Positions 62,338-64,000 of a stretch of DNA of 64,000 bases are shown piece by piece; the first letter of the stretch is position 1, and every line of letters starts with the position of its first letter. The position numbers and the translations under genes are program-made. Below the pieces are notes generated by a model. It was not told the origin of the DNA and made no database searches. It saw only the letters and a program-made list of their open reading frames with translations. Source of the stretch: Candidatus Alloclostridium intestinigallinarum (GTDB lineage Bacteria; Bacillota; Clostridia; Christensenellales; UBA3700); NCBI GenBank assembly GCA_904382605.1, contig CAJFJA010000008.1:61836-125835 (forward strand). The letters run 5' to 3'.

Positions 62338-63306
62338 ATGATAGAGATATTCAAAAGCGAGCCGGACGGCAAACTTTCCGTGGTTCTGCCCGAAGTTTAC
62401 GAGCAGGAGGGCTTTGCCATTAAAGATTGCTGGATAAATCTCGTCAATCCCAGCGATAAGGAAGTGGCGTTCGTAAGCTCTCTCACCGGAATAGAAGACG
62501 ACGCGCTCAAAGCTCCTCTGGACGATGAGGAAAGGTCGCGTATCGAGCAGGAGGAAGAACACCTCATGGTTCTCGTCGATATGCCGGTCATCGACGAAGA
62601 GGACGATTATTATTCCTACTATACCATTCCTGTGGGCACGTTCATAAAGCAGAACGTGATAGTCACCGTTTCCTTGCGCGAAAGCACCGCCGTAAGGGAC
62701 TTCGTACGCGGAAAGGTGAAGAATTTCCGTACCGATCTGAAAACACGCTTTCTCTACCAGATGCTGTACAATATAGCGGCGCGTTTCCTCAGCTACCTCA
62801 AACAGATAGACAAGGCGAGCTCGCGTATACAGAACGAGTTGCACAAGTCCACAAAAAACAAGGAACTTATCCAGATGCTGGACCTTGAAAATTCGCTCGT
62901 ATACTTCGCTACTTCCCTCAGCGGCAACGATACCGTAATCACCCGCCTTCTTTCAATCAAAAACAACCGCTTCCTCATCGCATACGAGGAAGAGCAGGAG
63001 CTTTTGGAAGACGTGGCGGTGGAAACCAAACAGGCAATAGAGATGTGTACCATCTACCGCGACATTCTTTCGGGGACGATGGACGCCTACGCCTCGGTTA
63101 TATCCAACAACCAGAACTCCATAATGAAGGCGCTTGCGATAATCACGCTCATGATGTCCATTCCCACGCTCGTGGCTTCCTTTTTCGGTATGAATACCTG
63201 GCTTCCCGGCGGGCAAAAGGTATGGGGCTTCGTATTTGCCATCGCGCTGTCGGTAATCCTGGTGCTGGCGGTATTCCTCGTCGTAAAGAAGAAAAAATTG
63301 CTGTAA
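62338..63306 (+). CDS. corA: CorA family divalent cation transporter
   Basis: 322 aa. A long soluble N-terminal part (funnel and helices, 1-255) is followed by two membrane helices flanking the pore motif FFGMNTW, and a basic C-terminal end (KKKKLL), the standard CorA architecture. Mg2+ is the usual substrate, though Co2+ or Ni2+ are possible. GGGGGTG precedes the ATG. Confidence 0.92.
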   Translation: MIEIFKSEPDGKLSVVLPEVYEQEGFAIKDCWINLVNPSDKEVAFVSSLTGIEDDALKAPLDDEERSRIEQEEEHLMVLVDMPVIDEEDDYYSYYTIPVGTFIKQNVIVTVSLRESTAVRDFVRGKVKNFRTDLKTRFLYQMLYNIAARFLSYLKQIDKASSRIQNELHKSTKNKELIQMLDLENSLVYFATSLSGNDTVITRLLSIKNNRFLIAYEEEQELLEDVAVETKQAIEMCTIYRDILSGTMDAYASVISNNQNSIMKALAIITLMMSIPTLVASFFGMNTWLPGGQKVWGFVFAIALSVILVLAVFLVVKKKKLL

Positions 63307-63334
63307 AAATTATAAAATTTCCTGCGTAATATGT

Positions 63335-63363
63335 TTGACAAACCATTTTAATAATGGTACTAT
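63335..63363 (+). promoter_or_regulatory. Promoter of the tRNA-Ala/tRNA-Ile/23S unit
   Basis: TTGACA (63335-63340), 17-nt spacer, TACTAT (63358-63363), about 70 nt before tRNA-Ala. Confidence 0.75.
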
Positions 63364-63438
63364 ATTAAGGCTGTCACCGATAAAGCGCCAAAAAACGCCC
63401 TCGGCAGACGGCATGAACATTGAACGCGGCAATATTTC

Positions 63439-63514
63439 GGGGAATTAGCTCAGTTGGTAGAGCACCTGCCTTGCAAGCAGGGGGTCAGGAGTTCGAATCT
63501 CCTATTCTCCACCA
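63439..63514 (+). tRNA. tRNA-Ala (anticodon TGC)
   Basis: 76-nt cloverleaf with encoded CCA. Acceptor GGGGAAT/ATTCTCC (one G-T pair), D-arm GCTC..GAGC, anticodon stem CCTGC/GCAGG with TGC in the loop, T-loop GTTCGAATC. Confidence 0.97.
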
Positions 63515-63518
63515 TTAG

Positions 63519-63595
63519 GGGCTAATAGCTCAGCTGGTTAGAGCACACGCCTGATAAGCGTGAGGTCGGTGGTTCGAGTCCACTTTAGCCCACCA
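63519..63595 (+). tRNA. tRNA-Ile (anticodon GAT)
   Basis: 77-nt cloverleaf with encoded CCA. Acceptor GGGCTAA/TTAGCCC, anticodon stem ACGC/GCGT with CTGATAA loop, T-loop GTTCGAGTC. Four bases after tRNA-Ala, the usual Ala-Ile pair of rRNA spacers. Confidence 0.97.
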
Positions 63596-63761
63596 TGCGA
63601 CTTTATGTCGCAGGGATAAAGTGAAGACCTCACCTAAGCCATTTTTTGGTCGGTGGTTCGAGTCCACTTTAGCCCACCATGCGACTTATGTCGCAGGGAT
63701 AAAGTGAAGACCTCACCTAAGCCATTTTTGGTCGGTGGTTCGAGTCCACTTTAGCCCACCA
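63564..63761 (+). repeat. Tandem repeats of the tRNA-Ile 3' half
   Basis: The last 32 nt of tRNA-Ile (variable loop end, T-arm, 3' acceptor strand and CCA; 63564-63595) recur exactly at 63648-63679 and 63730-63761. Period 84 and 82 bp. The ~50-bp spacers are also nearly identical, contain a TGCGAC/GTCGCA hairpin, and a segment GGGATAAAGTGAAGACCTCAC that resembles the tRNA 3' half inverted. Confidence 0.92.
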
Positions 63762-63974
63762 TTAGGGTAGTGCTTACCTGCGAAAGCTAAAAGTTCCTAC
63801 CCAAAGCGACGAAAGTCGCAATTGCACATTCACAACTGCATAGCATAGAAAGTAGACGATCAAAACGATATCATACGAGAAAAACAGCATGGTAAAATGC
63901 TAATCTTGTATATTACGTTTTAAACTGAGAACTAGACAGGTTTTTAGGAAAGAAAAGACCGTAAAAGAAAAAAA

Positions 63975-64000
63975 TTAGATCAAGCTACTAAGGGCATAAG
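63975..64000 (+). rRNA. 23S ribosomal RNA, 5' end (cut by window edge)
   Basis: AGATCAAGCTACTAAGGGCA matches the conserved 5' start of bacterial 23S rRNA (GGTCAAG..ACTAAGGGC). Only ~25 nt are inside the window. It follows the tRNA pair, and there is no 16S gene upstream: corA ends 130 nt before tRNA-Ala. Confidence 0.8.

Noticed and set aside
63564..63761. Regular ~83-bp repeats considered as a CRISPR array.
   Set aside because: The spacers are almost identical to each other and the repeat is the 3' end of tRNA-Ile; no cas genes.

Overview
The window reads as a chromosome segment of an anaerobic Firmicutes bacterium of the class Clostridia. Supporting gene content: Rex, GreA, RicT (YaaT), a DnaD/DnaI-type primosome pair, AddAB instead of RecBCD, a type 2 PyrF with PyrK/PyrD, PerR with a reverse rubrerythrin, RecD2, EFR1-type flavodoxin-ferredoxin and DUF1540/DUF1858 proteins. 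Codons mostly end in G or C and genes are packed into overlapping operons. An uncultured gut lineage such as Christensenellales/Borkfalkiaceae would fit, but this is inference from gene style. No prophage, CRISPR array or autonomous transposase gene is visible.

Layout. 1-1500: polyamine genes on the minus strand (speD plus an edge-cut Orn/Lys/Arg decarboxylase) behind a promoter, a folded leader RNA and an intrinsic terminator. 1752-6712: YitT-family protein, then metF, a split-off MetH activation domain and metH. 6713-8400: convergent cobalamin-uptake candidates (DUF4430 protein and ECF S component) under a B12 riboswitch that carries a palindromic insert. 8546-12596: SDR/zinc-ribbon fusion, EFR1 protein, and a response regulator with a soluble histidine kinase. 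12661-15873 (minus): primosome loader, DnaD protein and a frameshifted lipoprotein. 16043-25250: small orphan gene, then rex-greA-lysS-decarboxylase-tmk-holB-ricT and a large surface protein. 25552-33284: ferredoxin and the de novo pyrimidine operon pyrBCFKDE, ending with a membrane protein and an ABC-F ATPase. 33361-34560: a large folded repeat and a tiny basic peptide gene. 34756-40501: MFS transporter, MBL hydrolase with a foreign-looking centre, two kinase-like proteins and a GH36 alpha-galactosidase. 40737-41514: an acetyltransferase gene broken by a MITE. 41762-50349: perR-rubrerythrin, SPFH/zinc-ribbon pair, DUF1858, metK, recD2, a second copy of the folded repeat and a DUF1540 protein. 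50560-63306: Lrp regulator, aminotransferase, rplI, two minus-strand proteins of unknown function, addB-addA, a membrane protein and a CorA-type transporter. 63439-64000: tRNA-Ala, tRNA-Ile, two extra copies of the tRNA-Ile 3' half, and the 5' end of 23S rRNA with no 16S rRNA before it.

Themes. Methyl and one-carbon metabolism recurs (metF, metH, B12 uptake, metK, speD). The observations I find most worth checking are (i) two diverged copies, 16 kb apart, of a ~0.6 kb element whose helices are kept by compensatory base changes, (ii) a structured leader ending in a terminator just before speD, (iii) a MITE whose removal with one TA exactly restores an acetyltransferase frame, (iv) four genes whose -10 box lies exactly 6 nt from the ATG with no Shine-Dalgarno sequence, suggesting leaderless mRNAs, (v) an ABC-F protein in which both halves of one ATP site are lost, and (vi) tandem tRNA-Ile 3' fragments in an rRNA operon that lacks 16S.
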